DNA of 64,000 nucleotides from Amycolatopsis sp. FBCC-B4732 (GTDB taxonomy: Bacteria > Actinomycetota > Actinomycetes > Mycobacteriales > Pseudonocardiaceae), in the NCBI RefSeq assembly GCF_023008405.1, contig NZ_CP095376.1, positions 2,628,001 through 2,692,000 of the forward strand, read 5' to 3'. A program made the translations under genes and the position numbers. Numbering within the stretch: the first letter of the stretch is position 1; each line of letters starts with the position of its first letter. This document shows, piece after piece, positions 26,840-35,859 of the stretch. The notes under the pieces are model-generated. The model worked only from the letters and a program-made list of their open reading frames with translations. It was not told the origin of the DNA and made no database searches.

Positions 26840-27601
26840 TCATGCGGTGAACAACGACCAGTTCTCGGCGTGGGCGAAGCCCATGTCCGCGTAGAGGGGC
26901 ACGCCCAGCGGGCTGGCGTGCAGGAACGCCGTCCGCGCGCCGACGGTGTGCGCCTCGCGCAGCACGGCGGCGGTCGCGGCCCGGCCGTAGCCGCGGCGGC
27001 GGTAGCGGGGCGGGACGCCGATGTTGAACACGCCCACCATGTCACCCACCAGCACGCCGAACGACGTCGCCACCGGGGTGCCGTCGAGCTCGGCGACGTA
27101 GCCGCGCATGGTCGGGTGGTCGAGCACCGACGGCCGGGCGAAGACGGCGAACAGCGCGTCCGGGCCTTCGTACCCGGCGGCCATCGTGGTCCGGTAGCTG
27201 TCACTGTCCACACCGGACACGGGCCGGACCTCGAGGCCGTCGGGATCGGTGCCGTGGCCGGCGTCGATGTCCTTCACCATGAAGGGCAGCAGCGACCGCT
27301 GGTTCAGGCCGTGGGCGGCCGCGGTGGCGACGATCCGGTCGTCGACCCGCTCGCCGCGCACCTGGACGCTCCACGCCGCGCCCGCCAGCCGCGGTGATTC
27401 CGCGAATTCGGCGATTTCGGCCGGGTCCGGTTCGGCGGCGACGCTGATGACGCCGTTGAGCAGGGGCATCGGCGCCCCCGAAACCAGCTCGGCGGTCCCT
27501 GCCGCGCCCTCGCGGAAGGAGCCGCCCGGCTGGGTCCCGGCGAACAGCGCCATGGCGCCGATCCAGGCCCGTGCGGCCCGGTCGGTCGTGCCGTTTTCCA
27601 T
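26840..27601 (-). CDS. GNAT-family N-acetyltransferase
   Basis: 253 residues. The acetyl-CoA pyrophosphate-binding motif is PPRYRRRGYGRAATAAVLREA in the C-terminal half, followed by the beta-bulge strand TAFLHASPLGVPLYADMGFA. The N-terminal 120 residues are a divergent GNAT-like lobe, as in two-domain actinobacterial GNATs. The substrate is unknown. ATG at 27601 is divergent from the CGNR gene. Confidence 0.87.
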   Translation of the reverse strand: MENGTTDRAARAWIGAMALFAGTQPGGSFREGAAGTAELVSGAPMPLLNGVISVAAEPDPAEIAEFAESPRLAGAAWSVQVRGERVDDRIVATAAAHGLNQRSLLPFMVKDIDAGHGTDPDGLEVRPVSGVDSDSYRTTMAAGYEGPDALFAVFARPSVLDHPTMRGYVAELDGTPVATSFGVLVGDMVGVFNIGVPPRYRRRGYGRAATAAVLREAHTVGARTAFLHASPLGVPLYADMGFAHAENWSLFTA

Positions 27602-27656
27602 CGCTTTCCTTTTCTCTCGCGGTGACGCCTGATGCGTAACCTGCCAAACTGGTCAC

Positions 27657-28229
27657 ATGGAGCACACGTTCCCCTGCGGCCACCTCGCGCTCGACTTCGC
27701 GGGCACGCTGAAAGCGCGGCGCACCGCCGTGCCGCGGGAAGCGCTGCGCACGCCCCGCGACCTGGACGCCTGGTTCACCGGGTCCGGCGTCGCCGATCGC
27801 GCCCCGGGCTGCGGTCCCGCCGACCTCGCCGCCGCGGTCGCCCTGCGCGAGGCCGGCTACGCCCTGGTCCGCGCCCGTCTCCTCGGCGAACCCGGCCCCA
27901 CCGCCGCGATCGGGGTGCTCAACGCGGCGGCGGCGCGGCCACCCGCCGTCCCGCGGCTGGGCCGGCGCGGACGGACGGTGTCGGCGACGCCGGAGCAGGC
28001 GCTGTCCACCGTGGCCCGCGCCGCCGTCGACCTCCTCGGCGGCCCGGAAGCCGAGCTGCTGCGGGAGTGCGGCCGTCCCGAGTGCACCCAGGTCTACCTG
28101 GACACTTCGCGCGGCGCGCGCCGCGAGTGGTGCGCGATGGCCACCTGCGGCAACAAGATGAAGGCGCTGGCCCACCGCGCCCGGCAGCGCGGCAACCCGC
28201 CGTTGAGCCCGGCGCGCCTGGGTGCGTAG
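27657..28229 (+). CDS. CGNR zinc-finger (ABATE domain) protein
   Basis: 190 residues. The C-terminal CGNR zinc finger is ECGRPECTQVYLD (C-x4-C) followed by WCAMATCGNKMKA (C-x4-C with the CGN signature). The N-terminal ABATE-like domain starts FPCGHLALDFAGTL. These proteins are thought to be stress-responsive transcription factors. Divergent from the GNAT gene, which is a plausible target. Confidence 0.9.
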   Translation: MEHTFPCGHLALDFAGTLKARRTAVPREALRTPRDLDAWFTGSGVADRAPGCGPADLAAAVALREAGYALVRARLLGEPGPTAAIGVLNAAAARPPAVPRLGRRGRTVSATPEQALSTVARAAVDLLGGPEAELLRECGRPECTQVYLDTSRGARREWCAMATCGNKMKALAHRARQRGNPPLSPARLGA

Positions 28230-28313
28230 GTCATGCCTTCACGCTAGGGCGGCGGTGTGGACGTTCGATCTACGCCGCGGCGGCGGCGTAAACCGCACGT
28301 ACACACCGCGGGC

Positions 28314-28340
28314 TGTCACACGGCGCGCCTCACCGGTGTC
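28314..28340 (+). promoter_or_regulatory. ECF41-like sigma-factor promoter
   Basis: TGTCACA at 28314-28320, then 16 bases, then TGTC at 28337-28340, about 40 bases before the start of a carboxymuconolactone-decarboxylase-family gene. The known ECF41 promoter is TGTCACA-N16-CGTC and typically drives exactly this gene type. One base of the -10 element differs. No ECF41 sigma gene is present in the window. Confidence 0.55.
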
Positions 28341-28380
28341 TTGAGGGCGTCCACCCCACGACACCAGTGAGGACCAAGCC

Positions 28381-28866
28381 ATGGAAACCCGCCTCGACCT
28401 GTTCACCACCGAAACCGGCGCCCGGCTCGGCAAGCGGTTCGCCGCGCTCGGCCAGGTGATCGAGCGGTCGCCGCTGCCGGCGGCCACCCGGGAGCTGGTC
28501 AGCCTCCGGGCCAGCCAGATCAACGGGTGCGGCTGGTGCATCGACATGCACACCAAGGAAGCGGCCGCCGCGGGGGAGACGGCCGTCCGGCTCAACCTGG
28601 TCGCCGCGTGGCGGGAGTCGACCGTGTTCACCGAAGCCGAGCGGGTCGCGCTCGCCGTGGCCGAGGAGGGCACCCGCCTCGCGGACGCCTGCGAAGGCGT
28701 GTCCGACGAAACCTGGGCGCGGATGCGCGAGCACTACGACGACGAGCAGGCCGCCGCGCTGGTCGCGTTGGTCGCCCTGATCAACGCGGCCAACCGGCTG
28801 GCCGTGCTCGTGCACCAGAAGGGCGGGTCCTACGAACCGGGGATGTTCGCCGCGTTCGGTGAGTGA
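28381..28866 (+). CDS. Carboxymuconolactone decarboxylase (AhpD-like) family protein
   Basis: 161 residues. The redox motif CGWCIDMHTKEA (C-x2-C plus His) is at about residues 57-68, as in AhpD-like alkylhydroperoxidases. It is probably a small all-helical oligomer that reduces peroxides or quinones using cysteine chemistry. It sits behind an ECF41-like promoter. GTGAGG serves as RBS. The last 37 bases overlap the convergent MFS gene. Confidence 0.9.
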   Translation: METRLDLFTTETGARLGKRFAALGQVIERSPLPAATRELVSLRASQINGCGWCIDMHTKEAAAAGETAVRLNLVAAWRESTVFTEAERVALAVAEEGTRLADACEGVSDETWARMREHYDDEQAAALVALVALINAANRLAVLVHQKGGSYEPGMFAAFGE

Positions 28867-30212
28867 CGCTTCAGCAGCGTGGCGAGGACGGTGCCGACCA
28901 CGACCACGGGGACGATCGCGAGGAACGCCCCGCCGATGTGGCCGGCCACGTCGTCGCCCAGCAGGGTGCCGAAGACGGCCACCCCGAAGGCCGCACCGAT
29001 CGAGCGGGCGAACGTGACCACCGCGCTGGCGGCCCCGATGTCCGCTGACGGCACCGCGTTCTGCGCCGCCGTCAGCGCGACCATCGGGACCATGCCGATG
29101 CCGATCCCGGTGACGAGGAAGTAGCCGAGCACGGCGAGCGGCGCGGTGCCGGGCGCCAGCGTGCTCAGCAGCAGGAGCCCGGCGACGTTCAGCGCGAGCC
29201 CGGTCACCAGGACCGGCCGCACCCGCGCCGGGTCCGCCACCCATCGCCCGGCGAAGGACTGGCTGACGACCAGCCCGAGCACCAGCGGCAGCAGGTGCAC
29301 GCCGGACAGGGTCGCCGACACGCCGTCGACGACCTGCAGGTACGTCGGCAGGTACACCAGGACGCTGAACATCGCGACGTTGGCGATGAACCCGACGAGT
29401 GCGGCGACGACGACCGTCCGCGAGGCGAACATCGCCGGCGGCAGCACCGGGGCCGCGGCCCGGCGTTCGACCGGGATCACCAGGGCCACCAAGGCGATCG
29501 CCGCGACGACGAGCACCAGGGTGCCCGGCGCGGTCCAGCCCCACCGGGGCCCGAAGGAGGTGATGAGGACCAGCGCGGTGGCCGCGCCGGCCAGCAGCAG
29601 CGCGCCGGGGTAGTCGATGCGGGCCGTGGACTTCTTCCGCGCGGGGTCGGGCAGGGCGCGCGCGGCGAGGACCACGGCCACCAGCCCGACCGGCACGTTG
29701 ACCAGGAACGCCCACCGCCACGAGAGGTGGTCGGTGAACAGGCCGCCCAGCAGCGGGCCGGCGATGCTGGCGACGCCGTAGACCGAGCCGAACCGGCCCT
29801 GGTACCGGCCGCGTTCGGCGGGCTCGACGATGTCGCCGACGAGCGCGAAGGTCAAGACGATCATCCCGCCGCCCGCGAGGCCCTGCAGGGCGCGGGCGGC
29901 GACGAGCTGCGGCAGGTCCTGGGCGAGGCCGCAGAGCGCAGAGGCGAGCAGGAACGCCGCCGTGGCGACGAGGTACAGGCGCTTGCGCCCGAGCATGTCG
30001 CCGAGCTTGCCCCACAGCGGCGTGGCGGCGGTCGAGGCGAGCAGGTAGGACGCGGTGATCCAGGCGATGTCGCGGAACCCGCCGAGATCGGCGGCGATCT
30101 TGGGCAGGGCGGTGGCCACGATGGTCTGGTCCAGCGCGGCCAGCAGGACGGCGAGGAAGAGGGCCGCCATGGCCGGGCGCACCGCGGGTCTGGCGGGGAT
30201 GTCGACGCTCAT
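28830..30212 (-). CDS. MFS transporter, DHA2 (drug:H+ antiporter) type
   Basis: 460 residues with 12-14 membrane helices. It has the DHA motif LDQTIVATALPKIAADLGG near residue 27-45 (motif D1), motif A GKLGDMLGRKRLY at about 66-80 and motif C-like GPLLGGLF. It should export a hydrophobic compound in exchange for protons. Its ATG overlaps the TGA of the upstream aldehyde dehydrogenase gene, so the enzyme and the exporter are co-made. Confidence 0.92.
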   Translation of the reverse strand: MSVDIPARPAVRPAMAALFLAVLLAALDQTIVATALPKIAADLGGFRDIAWITASYLLASTAATPLWGKLGDMLGRKRLYLVATAAFLLASALCGLAQDLPQLVAARALQGLAGGGMIVLTFALVGDIVEPAERGRYQGRFGSVYGVASIAGPLLGGLFTDHLSWRWAFLVNVPVGLVAVVLAARALPDPARKKSTARIDYPGALLLAGAATALVLITSFGPRWGWTAPGTLVLVVAAIALVALVIPVERRAAAPVLPPAMFASRTVVVAALVGFIANVAMFSVLVYLPTYLQVVDGVSATLSGVHLLPLVLGLVVSQSFAGRWVADPARVRPVLVTGLALNVAGLLLLSTLAPGTAPLAVLGYFLVTGIGIGMVPMVALTAAQNAVPSADIGAASAVVTFARSIGAAFGVAVFGTLLGDDVAGHIGGAFLAIVPVVVVGTVLATLLKRHSPNAANIPGS

Positions 30213-31669
30213 CGGTCTTTCTTTCCCGGAACGGTGATGGTCTTGTATTCGGTGTAGGTGCCGAGCCCGACAGCGCCGTATTCGCGGCCGAGGCCACTGG
30301 CCTTGAAGCCGCCGAACGGGCCGTCGAAGCCGATCGGCGCGCCGTTGACGGTGACGGTGCCGGTCCGGATGCGGCGCGCGAAGGCCAGCGCGTGCGCCGG
30401 GTCGGCCGACCACACCCCGCCGGAGAGGCCGTATTCGGAGTCGTTCGCGATGCGGACCGCGTCGTCCTCGTCGTCGTAGGGGAGGACGACCAGGACCGGG
30501 CCGAAGATCTCCTCCTGCGCGATGCGCATCGACGGGTCGACGTCGGCGAACAGCGTGGGCGTCACGTAGTTGCCCGCTTCCAGCCCGGCCGGGACCTCGG
30601 CGCCGCCGGTGACGAGCCGGGCGCCCTCCTCGACGCCGGTGCGGACGTAGTCGAGCACGCGCTGCTGCTGGTCCCGGCGGATCATCGGCCCGATGAACGT
30701 CTTTTCGTCGGCGGGGTCGCCGACCGGCAGCGATTCGATCAGGTCCTTCAGCCCGGCGACCACCTCTTCGTAGCGGCTGCGCGGCGCGAGGACGCGCGTC
30801 TGCGCGATGCACGATTCGCCGTTGTTGAGCAGGGAACCGAACTTGACGCCCTGGATCGCCGCGCCGAGGTCGGCGTCGGGCAGGAACGCGACGGCGGACT
30901 TGCCGCCGAGTTCGAGGCTGACCCGCTTGAGCTGCTCGCCGGCCAGCGACGCGATGCGGCGGCCGGCGCGGGTCGATCCGGTGAACGCGATCTTGTCGAT
31001 GTCCGGGTGCTTCACCAGGTGCTCGCTGGTTTCGCGGTCCGCGGGCAGCACGCTGACGACGCCCTCGGGCAGCCCGGCTTCCGCCAGCAGGTCCGCGAGC
31101 AGGCTCATGCTGAGCGTGTTCTCGGGCGAAACCTTGAGGACGACGGTGTTCCCGGCGAGCAGCGCGGGGATGATCTTGGCCAGGGCCGAGGAGAACGGCG
31201 AGTTCCACGGGATGACCGCGGCCACCACGCCGACCGCCTCCCGTCGCACGACCGACCGGAACGGCGCGGCGGGGTCCGACGGCTCGAGCGTCTCCTCCCA
31301 GCCGAACTCCTCGGCCGCCTTGAGGTAGGCGTTGGCCTGCCGGGTCAGCCCGGGCTGACCGGCCTGGGTGAACCACAGCGCCGAGCCGTTCTCCGCGGAG
31401 ATGAGCGCCGCGATTTCGCCGGCGCGCTGCTCGCGCAGGGCGGTCAGCCGCCGGATCACGGCGATCCGTTCCGCGGGCGCGGTCCGCGGCCACGGGCCCT
31501 CGTCGAAGGCCAGCCGGGCGGCCGCGACGGCCCGGTCGACGTCGGCGGGCAGCGCCTGCACCGCGCGGCCGAGCACCGAGTTGTCGTGCGGCGAAACGAT
31601 GTCGAGCGGCTCCGTGCTGCTCGGGGTGGTCCACGCGCCGCCGACGAAGAGCTGGTTCCGGGTGATCAC
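30209..31669 (-). CDS. Aldehyde dehydrogenase family protein
   Basis: 486 residues, full length. VIPWNSPFSS, catalytic Glu in LELGGKS, catalytic Cys in NNGESCIA, EEIFGPVLVV. The start is GTG at 31669, with AGGAGG six bases upstream. It is the first gene of a two-gene operon with the MFS exporter and divergent from the SARP-like regulator. The operon looks like oxidation plus efflux of a toxic aldehyde or acid, inferred from the pairing. Confidence 0.9.
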   Translation of the reverse strand: MITRNQLFVGGAWTTPSSTEPLDIVSPHDNSVLGRAVQALPADVDRAVAAARLAFDEGPWPRTAPAERIAVIRRLTALREQRAGEIAALISAENGSALWFTQAGQPGLTRQANAYLKAAEEFGWEETLEPSDPAAPFRSVVRREAVGVVAAVIPWNSPFSSALAKIIPALLAGNTVVLKVSPENTLSMSLLADLLAEAGLPEGVVSVLPADRETSEHLVKHPDIDKIAFTGSTRAGRRIASLAGEQLKRVSLELGGKSAVAFLPDADLGAAIQGVKFGSLLNNGESCIAQTRVLAPRSRYEEVVAGLKDLIESLPVGDPADEKTFIGPMIRRDQQQRVLDYVRTGVEEGARLVTGGAEVPAGLEAGNYVTPTLFADVDPSMRIAQEEIFGPVLVVLPYDDEDDAVRIANDSEYGLSGGVWSADPAHALAFARRIRTGTVTVNGAPIGFDGPFGGFKASGLGREYGAVGLGTYTEYKTITVPGKKDR

Positions 31670-31759
31670 TGGCTGCCTCCTGTGCTGTCTTCTGTCTCAT
31701 CAATGTAGCACTTAGATCGATGAAGCAGCGCACGTGTGAGACGGTGCACAGACGTGCCA

Positions 31760-31786
31760 GGGTGACGTACACGCACGGCGTCACCC
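31760..31786. promoter_or_regulatory. Inverted repeat upstream of the SARP gene
   Basis: GGGTGACG (31760-31767) and CGTCACCC (31779-31786) are perfect 8-bp arms around 11 bases, 43 bases before the SARP start. A second, more distant pair GTCTCA/TGAGAC (31694-31699 and 31737-31742) lies closer to the aldehyde dehydrogenase start. Which protein binds is unknown. Confidence 0.4.
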
Positions 31787-31828
31787 GACGCTCGCGAGCG
31801 CGCGCGGCACCGGCTTAACCTCCCGCCC

Positions 31829-34189
31829 ATGCACCGCCGGGCACCCGTGGCCGAACCGAAAGCGCGGCTCACCGTCCTCGGCCCGCCCGGCGCCGTCGAC
31901 GGGGACGGCACCGGGCTGGACCTCGGTTCCCCGCAACAGCAAGCCGTGCTGCTGGCGCTGCTCGCCGGCGGCGGCCGGTTCGTGCCGACCGGCGAGCTGA
32001 TCGACGGCCTCTGGGGCGAGCGCGCGCCGGCCACCGGGGAGGCGGTCGTCCGCACGTACATCTCACGGCTCCGGCGCGTGCTCGCCGGGCACGGCCTCGG
32101 TGCGGCGATCCACTCCCGGGCCGGCGGCTACCTGCTCGACCCGGCGGCGTTCGCGGTCGACGCCACCGAGTTCACGCGGCTGGCCGAGACGGCCCGCGTG
32201 GACCGCGCGGCCGGGAACGCGGCCGCGGCGGCGGAGCACCTGGAGGAGGCGCTCGCGCTCTGGACCGGCACCGCGCTGGCCGGGGTCCCCGGCGAGGCCG
32301 CCGAACGGGAGCGGGCACGCCTGGAACGGCTCAAGCTGCTCGCCACCCAGGACCTGCTCCGGCTGCGCCTCGAGCTGGGCCGGCACGCCGAAGTGGTGGC
32401 CGAGGTGCCCGCGCTCATCGAGCTCAACCGGCTCGAAGAACCGCTGTACGAAATCCACCTGCTCGCCCTCGACCGCGGCGGCAGGCGGGCCGAGGCGCTG
32501 GCCGTCTACCGCGCGGTCCACGACCTGTTCGGCCGGGAGCTGGGCATCGCGCCCGGACCCCGGCTGCGCGAGATCCACGAAGGGATCCTGCGGGCCGGGG
32601 AACCGCGGCGGGCCCCGGCCGGGCGGGCGCGGTGGTTCGTCGGCCGGGACGCCGAACGCGCCGCCTTCGCCGCCGTGCTGAACCGCGGCGGGACGCTCTT
32701 CCTCCGCGGTCCCGCGGGGATCGGCAAGTCGACACTGCTGCGCCGGTTCGCCGACGACGCCGCGGCCGCCGGGCGCCCGGCGTGGCTGCTCCACGGCCTG
32801 ACGACCGCCGAACTGCGGAGCCGGCTCGAGCAGGTCTCCCTGGACGCGCCGAGCCCGGTCCTGCTCGTCGACTCGTTCGAGCGGCACCGCGAACTCGAAC
32901 CCTGGCTGCGCGAGGACTACCTCCCCGGGCTGCCGGGCGACGCCGTCGTCGTCGTGGCCGGGCGGCACGGACCCGGTGTCGCCTGGCGGACGGACCCGGC
33001 GTTCGCCGGCACGCTGACCGTCCGCCACCTGGGAACCCTCGGCCCGGCGGAATCGGCGGCACTGCTGGACGCCCGGGGGATCGCGCCCGGGCTCGGTGCG
33101 TCCATTGTGGACTTCGCCGCGGGGCACCCGCTCGTGCTCGCGCTGGCCGCCGAGGTCGGCCGGGACCTGACGGGCGCCGGGCAGCCGGCCCGGCGTGAGG
33201 CCGTGCGGTACGTCGTCGACACCGTGCTGGAGGTCCTGCTCGACGACGTGCCCACCGGCCGCCACTGGCAGGCCCTGTACGTGTGCGCGCACGCCCGCTA
33301 CACGACCGAAGACCTGCTGCGCGTGGCGATCCCGGACGGCGACGCCGCCGAGCTGTTCGACTGGCTGCGGGCACAGCCCTGCGCCGGGACGCCGGGCCAC
33401 GGCCTGGACGTCGACGGGGTGCTGCGGGCCGCCTTGGACGCGCACCTGCGCTGGCGCGACCCGGCCGGCTACGCGCGGATGCACCGGCGGATCCGCGACC
33501 ACGCCTTCACGACGCTCCTGCGTGAGGCCACCGAACCGGAGGCGGCCGTGGCCGTCGTGCGGACCCTCGGCCACCTGTGCGGCGGCGTCCTGCGCCGGTC
33601 GGTCTCGGTGGCCGGGGAAGCGGGCGTGCGGGCCTCCGTCGTGACGCCGGCCGAGCACGACGAGCTCGTCGCGCTGGCCCGCCACACCCACGGCGAGGCC
33701 ACCGCCGCGTCCGTCCGGAGCTGGCTCGACCGGCGTCCCGAGGCGTTCACGGTCCTGCGCGGGGACGGCCGCGTGCGGGCGTTCCTGAGCCGGTTGACGT
33801 TCGGCGATCTCGACGAACTGGCCGGCGACCCGGCGCTCGCGGCGATCCGGCGGGACGCGGACTTGCCGGCGGGCAAGCACCTCGCCGTCACGCGGCACCT
33901 GGTCGGCCCGGCCGGCCCCGGCCCGGTCACCGACGTCCTGCTGGCGCGGTTGCTGCGCGACTGGCTCCACGACCCCGGGCTGGCGGCCTCGTACGTCGTC
34001 GTGCGACGGGAGTGGTGGGAACCGCTGCTGGACCACCTGGGCCATGGCGAGATCGGCGCGCCGCACGCGGAGTCCGCCGTCTTCGGCCACGACTGGCTCG
34101 CCGACCCGCCCGCTCGCTGGCGGGAGCGCCACGTCGAGGACGAGCTGCGGGACCGCGTGAACCTCTTTCAGCCGAACGTGAAGGAGTAG
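31829..34189 (+). CDS. SARP/AfsR-like transcriptional regulator with NTPase domain
   Basis: 786 residues. OmpR-type winged helix at about 15-100 (VRTYISRLRRVL), BTAD helical domain at about 105-255 (GRRAEALAVYRAVHDLFGRELGIAPGP), NTPase domain with Walker A GPAGIGKSTLL at about residue 294 and a Walker B-like strand PVLLVDSF. The last 400 residues are helical without obvious TPRs. AfsR-like proteins activate nearby pathway genes. Here the closest target is the divergent aldehyde dehydrogenase/MFS operon. It overlaps the convergent DipZ gene by 22 bp. Confidence 0.88.
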   Translation: MHRRAPVAEPKARLTVLGPPGAVDGDGTGLDLGSPQQQAVLLALLAGGGRFVPTGELIDGLWGERAPATGEAVVRTYISRLRRVLAGHGLGAAIHSRAGGYLLDPAAFAVDATEFTRLAETARVDRAAGNAAAAAEHLEEALALWTGTALAGVPGEAAERERARLERLKLLATQDLLRLRLELGRHAEVVAEVPALIELNRLEEPLYEIHLLALDRGGRRAEALAVYRAVHDLFGRELGIAPGPRLREIHEGILRAGEPRRAPAGRARWFVGRDAERAAFAAVLNRGGTLFLRGPAGIGKSTLLRRFADDAAAAGRPAWLLHGLTTAELRSRLEQVSLDAPSPVLLVDSFERHRELEPWLREDYLPGLPGDAVVVVAGRHGPGVAWRTDPAFAGTLTVRHLGTLGPAESAALLDARGIAPGLGASIVDFAAGHPLVLALAAEVGRDLTGAGQPARREAVRYVVDTVLEVLLDDVPTGRHWQALYVCAHARYTTEDLLRVAIPDGDAAELFDWLRAQPCAGTPGHGLDVDGVLRAALDAHLRWRDPAGYARMHRRIRDHAFTTLLREATEPEAAVAVVRTLGHLCGGVLRRSVSVAGEAGVRASVVTPAEHDELVALARHTHGEATAASVRSWLDRRPEAFTVLRGDGRVRAFLSRLTFGDLDELAGDPALAAIRRDADLPAGKHLAVTRHLVGPAGPGPVTDVLLARLLRDWLHDPGLAASYVVVRREWWEPLLDHLGHGEIGAPHAESAVFGHDWLADPPARWRERHVEDELRDRVNLFQPNVKE

Positions 34190-35733
34190 GCCTGCGTGCC
34201 GGGACTGAGCGACAACGTCAGCTCGCCGGGCCCGGACTGCTTGTCCAGCACGGTGTACAGCGTCGGCGGGCCGCCGACCGCGATGGTGTGCGTGCCGTCC
34301 ACGGTCACCGTTCCCATGCCGCCGAGGACCAGGTGGACGGACGTCGCGCGGAAGGACAGCCGCAGCCGGGCGCCGGGACCGGCGGTCAGGTGCTCGGGAT
34401 CCGCCGTCCACGTGCCGTCGAGCGCGAAGGTGTCGCGGTCGACGGCCGCGGGGAAGGTGTAGCCGCGGGTCTGCCCGGGCGCGACGCGGCTGCCGCTGGT
34501 CGCGAGGGGAGCGTGCTCGGCACCGAGGTACGTCTCGGGGGTCAGCGCACCGGCCGGGGTCGTGTCGGGGACGTCGGTGGGCCGGGGGAGCGAGGGCGCT
34601 CCGGCGTCGGTGAGCGCGGCGCGGATCTGCTCTTCGAAACCGGCGTACCCGCCTTCGCCGAAGCTGGTGCGCCGGACCTGCCCGGTCGCGTCGACGAGGT
34701 AGGCGGCGGGCCAGTACTGGTTGCCGTAGGCGGTCCAGGTGGCGTAGTCGTCGTCGATCGCGACCGGGTAGGTGACGCCGAGGGCTTTCGCCTGGTCGGC
34801 GACGTTGGCGGGGTCGTGCTCGAAGGCGAACTCCGGGGTGTGCACGCCGACGACCGTCAGCCCGGCGTCGCGGTAGGTGTCGGACCACCGTTCGAGGTGC
34901 GGGAGGGCGCGCTGGCAGTTGATGCAGCTGTAGGTCCAGAAGCTGACCACCACGACCTTCCCGCGCAGCGCCCGCAGTGACACGGGCCGGCCGCCGGGGG
35001 TGTTGAGCCAGGCGGTGATGCCGGTGAACTCCGGGGCGTGGGTCAGCCGGTCGAGCTGCTCGGCGCCGACGGCCCGCTGCGCGGCGGCCGTGTAGTCGGG
35101 CACGGCGCGCTGCAGCGGCGCGGCGAGGTCGAACGCGGTGACGGCGGCGACCAGCAGCAGAGCGGCCCCGGTGGCGGCGCGCAGCCCGCGCGCGTGCGCC
35201 CGCAGGAACCGCGCGCGGCGGGCGAGCGCACCACCGGAGGCGGCGAGCACGAGCAGCGGAATCCCCGTGCCCACACCGAAGGCGGCGGTCAGCAGCAGGC
35301 TGTCGAACCCGATCCGGTGCGTCGCCCCGACGACGGCGATGGTGGCCAGCACCGGGCCCGCGCACGGCACGTACACGAGACCCAGCGCGAGACCGGTGGC
35401 GAACCCGCCCCGGCCGGGCGCGGCGGCCCGCCCGCGCAGCCGCGCGAACGGCCGTTCGAGCAGCTCGCCGGCGCGCGGGACGAGCAGCCCGATCCCCAGC
35501 AGCACCAGCGCCGCGATCCCGGCGTCCCGCACCAGCCCGGCGGGCAACCCGAGCGCGGCGAGCACGAGTGAACCGAAGAGCGTCGTGAGGCTGAAGCTGG
35601 TCACCAGCCCGCCGACGACACCCCAGGGCCGGCGCGCGCCGGCGGTCAGCACGACGGGCAGGACGGGCAGCACGCACGGCGAGACGCTGGTGACGATCCC
35701 GGCGAGCAGGCCGGCGAGTACGAGGGTGGGCAC
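34168..35733 (-). CDS. DipZ-type fusion: CcdA membrane domain + TlpA thioredoxin + C-terminal domain
   Basis: 521 residues. Residues 1-200 are a CcdA-like six-helix electron conduit with the Cys pair in SPCVLPV (about residue 20) and YVPCAGPV (about 124). Residues about 240-390 form an extracytoplasmic TlpA-like thioredoxin with the C-x2-C motif YSCINCQRA. The final ~120 residues are a beta-rich carbohydrate-binding-like domain as in mycobacterial DipZ. It passes reducing power across the membrane to exported thiols. GTG start at 35733. A perfect palindrome separates it from a divergent TetR gene, its probable regulator. Confidence 0.9.
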   Translation of the reverse strand: MPTLVLAGLLAGIVTSVSPCVLPVLPVVLTAGARRPWGVVGGLVTSFSLTTLFGSLVLAALGLPAGLVRDAGIAALVLLGIGLLVPRAGELLERPFARLRGRAAAPGRGGFATGLALGLVYVPCAGPVLATIAVVGATHRIGFDSLLLTAAFGVGTGIPLLVLAASGGALARRARFLRAHARGLRAATGAALLLVAAVTAFDLAAPLQRAVPDYTAAAQRAVGAEQLDRLTHAPEFTGITAWLNTPGGRPVSLRALRGKVVVVSFWTYSCINCQRALPHLERWSDTYRDAGLTVVGVHTPEFAFEHDPANVADQAKALGVTYPVAIDDDYATWTAYGNQYWPAAYLVDATGQVRRTSFGEGGYAGFEEQIRAALTDAGAPSLPRPTDVPDTTPAGALTPETYLGAEHAPLATSGSRVAPGQTRGYTFPAAVDRDTFALDGTWTADPEHLTAGPGARLRLSFRATSVHLVLGGMGTVTVDGTHTIAVGGPPTLYTVLDKQSGPGELTLSLSPGTQAYSFTFG

Positions 35734-35751
35734 GAGCCGAACTTAGCCGTG

Positions 35752-35778
35752 TTCGTAACCGGTCTGGCTGGTTACGAA
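35752..35778. promoter_or_regulatory. TTCGTAACC-N9-GGTTACGAA operator
   Basis: Perfect 9-bp inverted repeat (35752-35760 and 35770-35778) around nine bases, directly upstream of the DipZ start and in the leader of the divergent TetR gene. It is a good TetR operator candidate for both. Confidence 0.65.
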
Positions 35779-35859
35779 TCGACGGTAAGGCTTTCGTCAT
35801 GGTCTCAGCGGTGTGACGGTTGTCAGTTGGAAGGCGACAGCGGAGAGTATGTTGAGGGG

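Noticed and set aside
32063..35800. A long minus-strand frame across the SARP and DipZ genes
   Set aside because: Arg/Gly/Pro-rich shadow; the real proteins are on the other frame or strand with clear domains.
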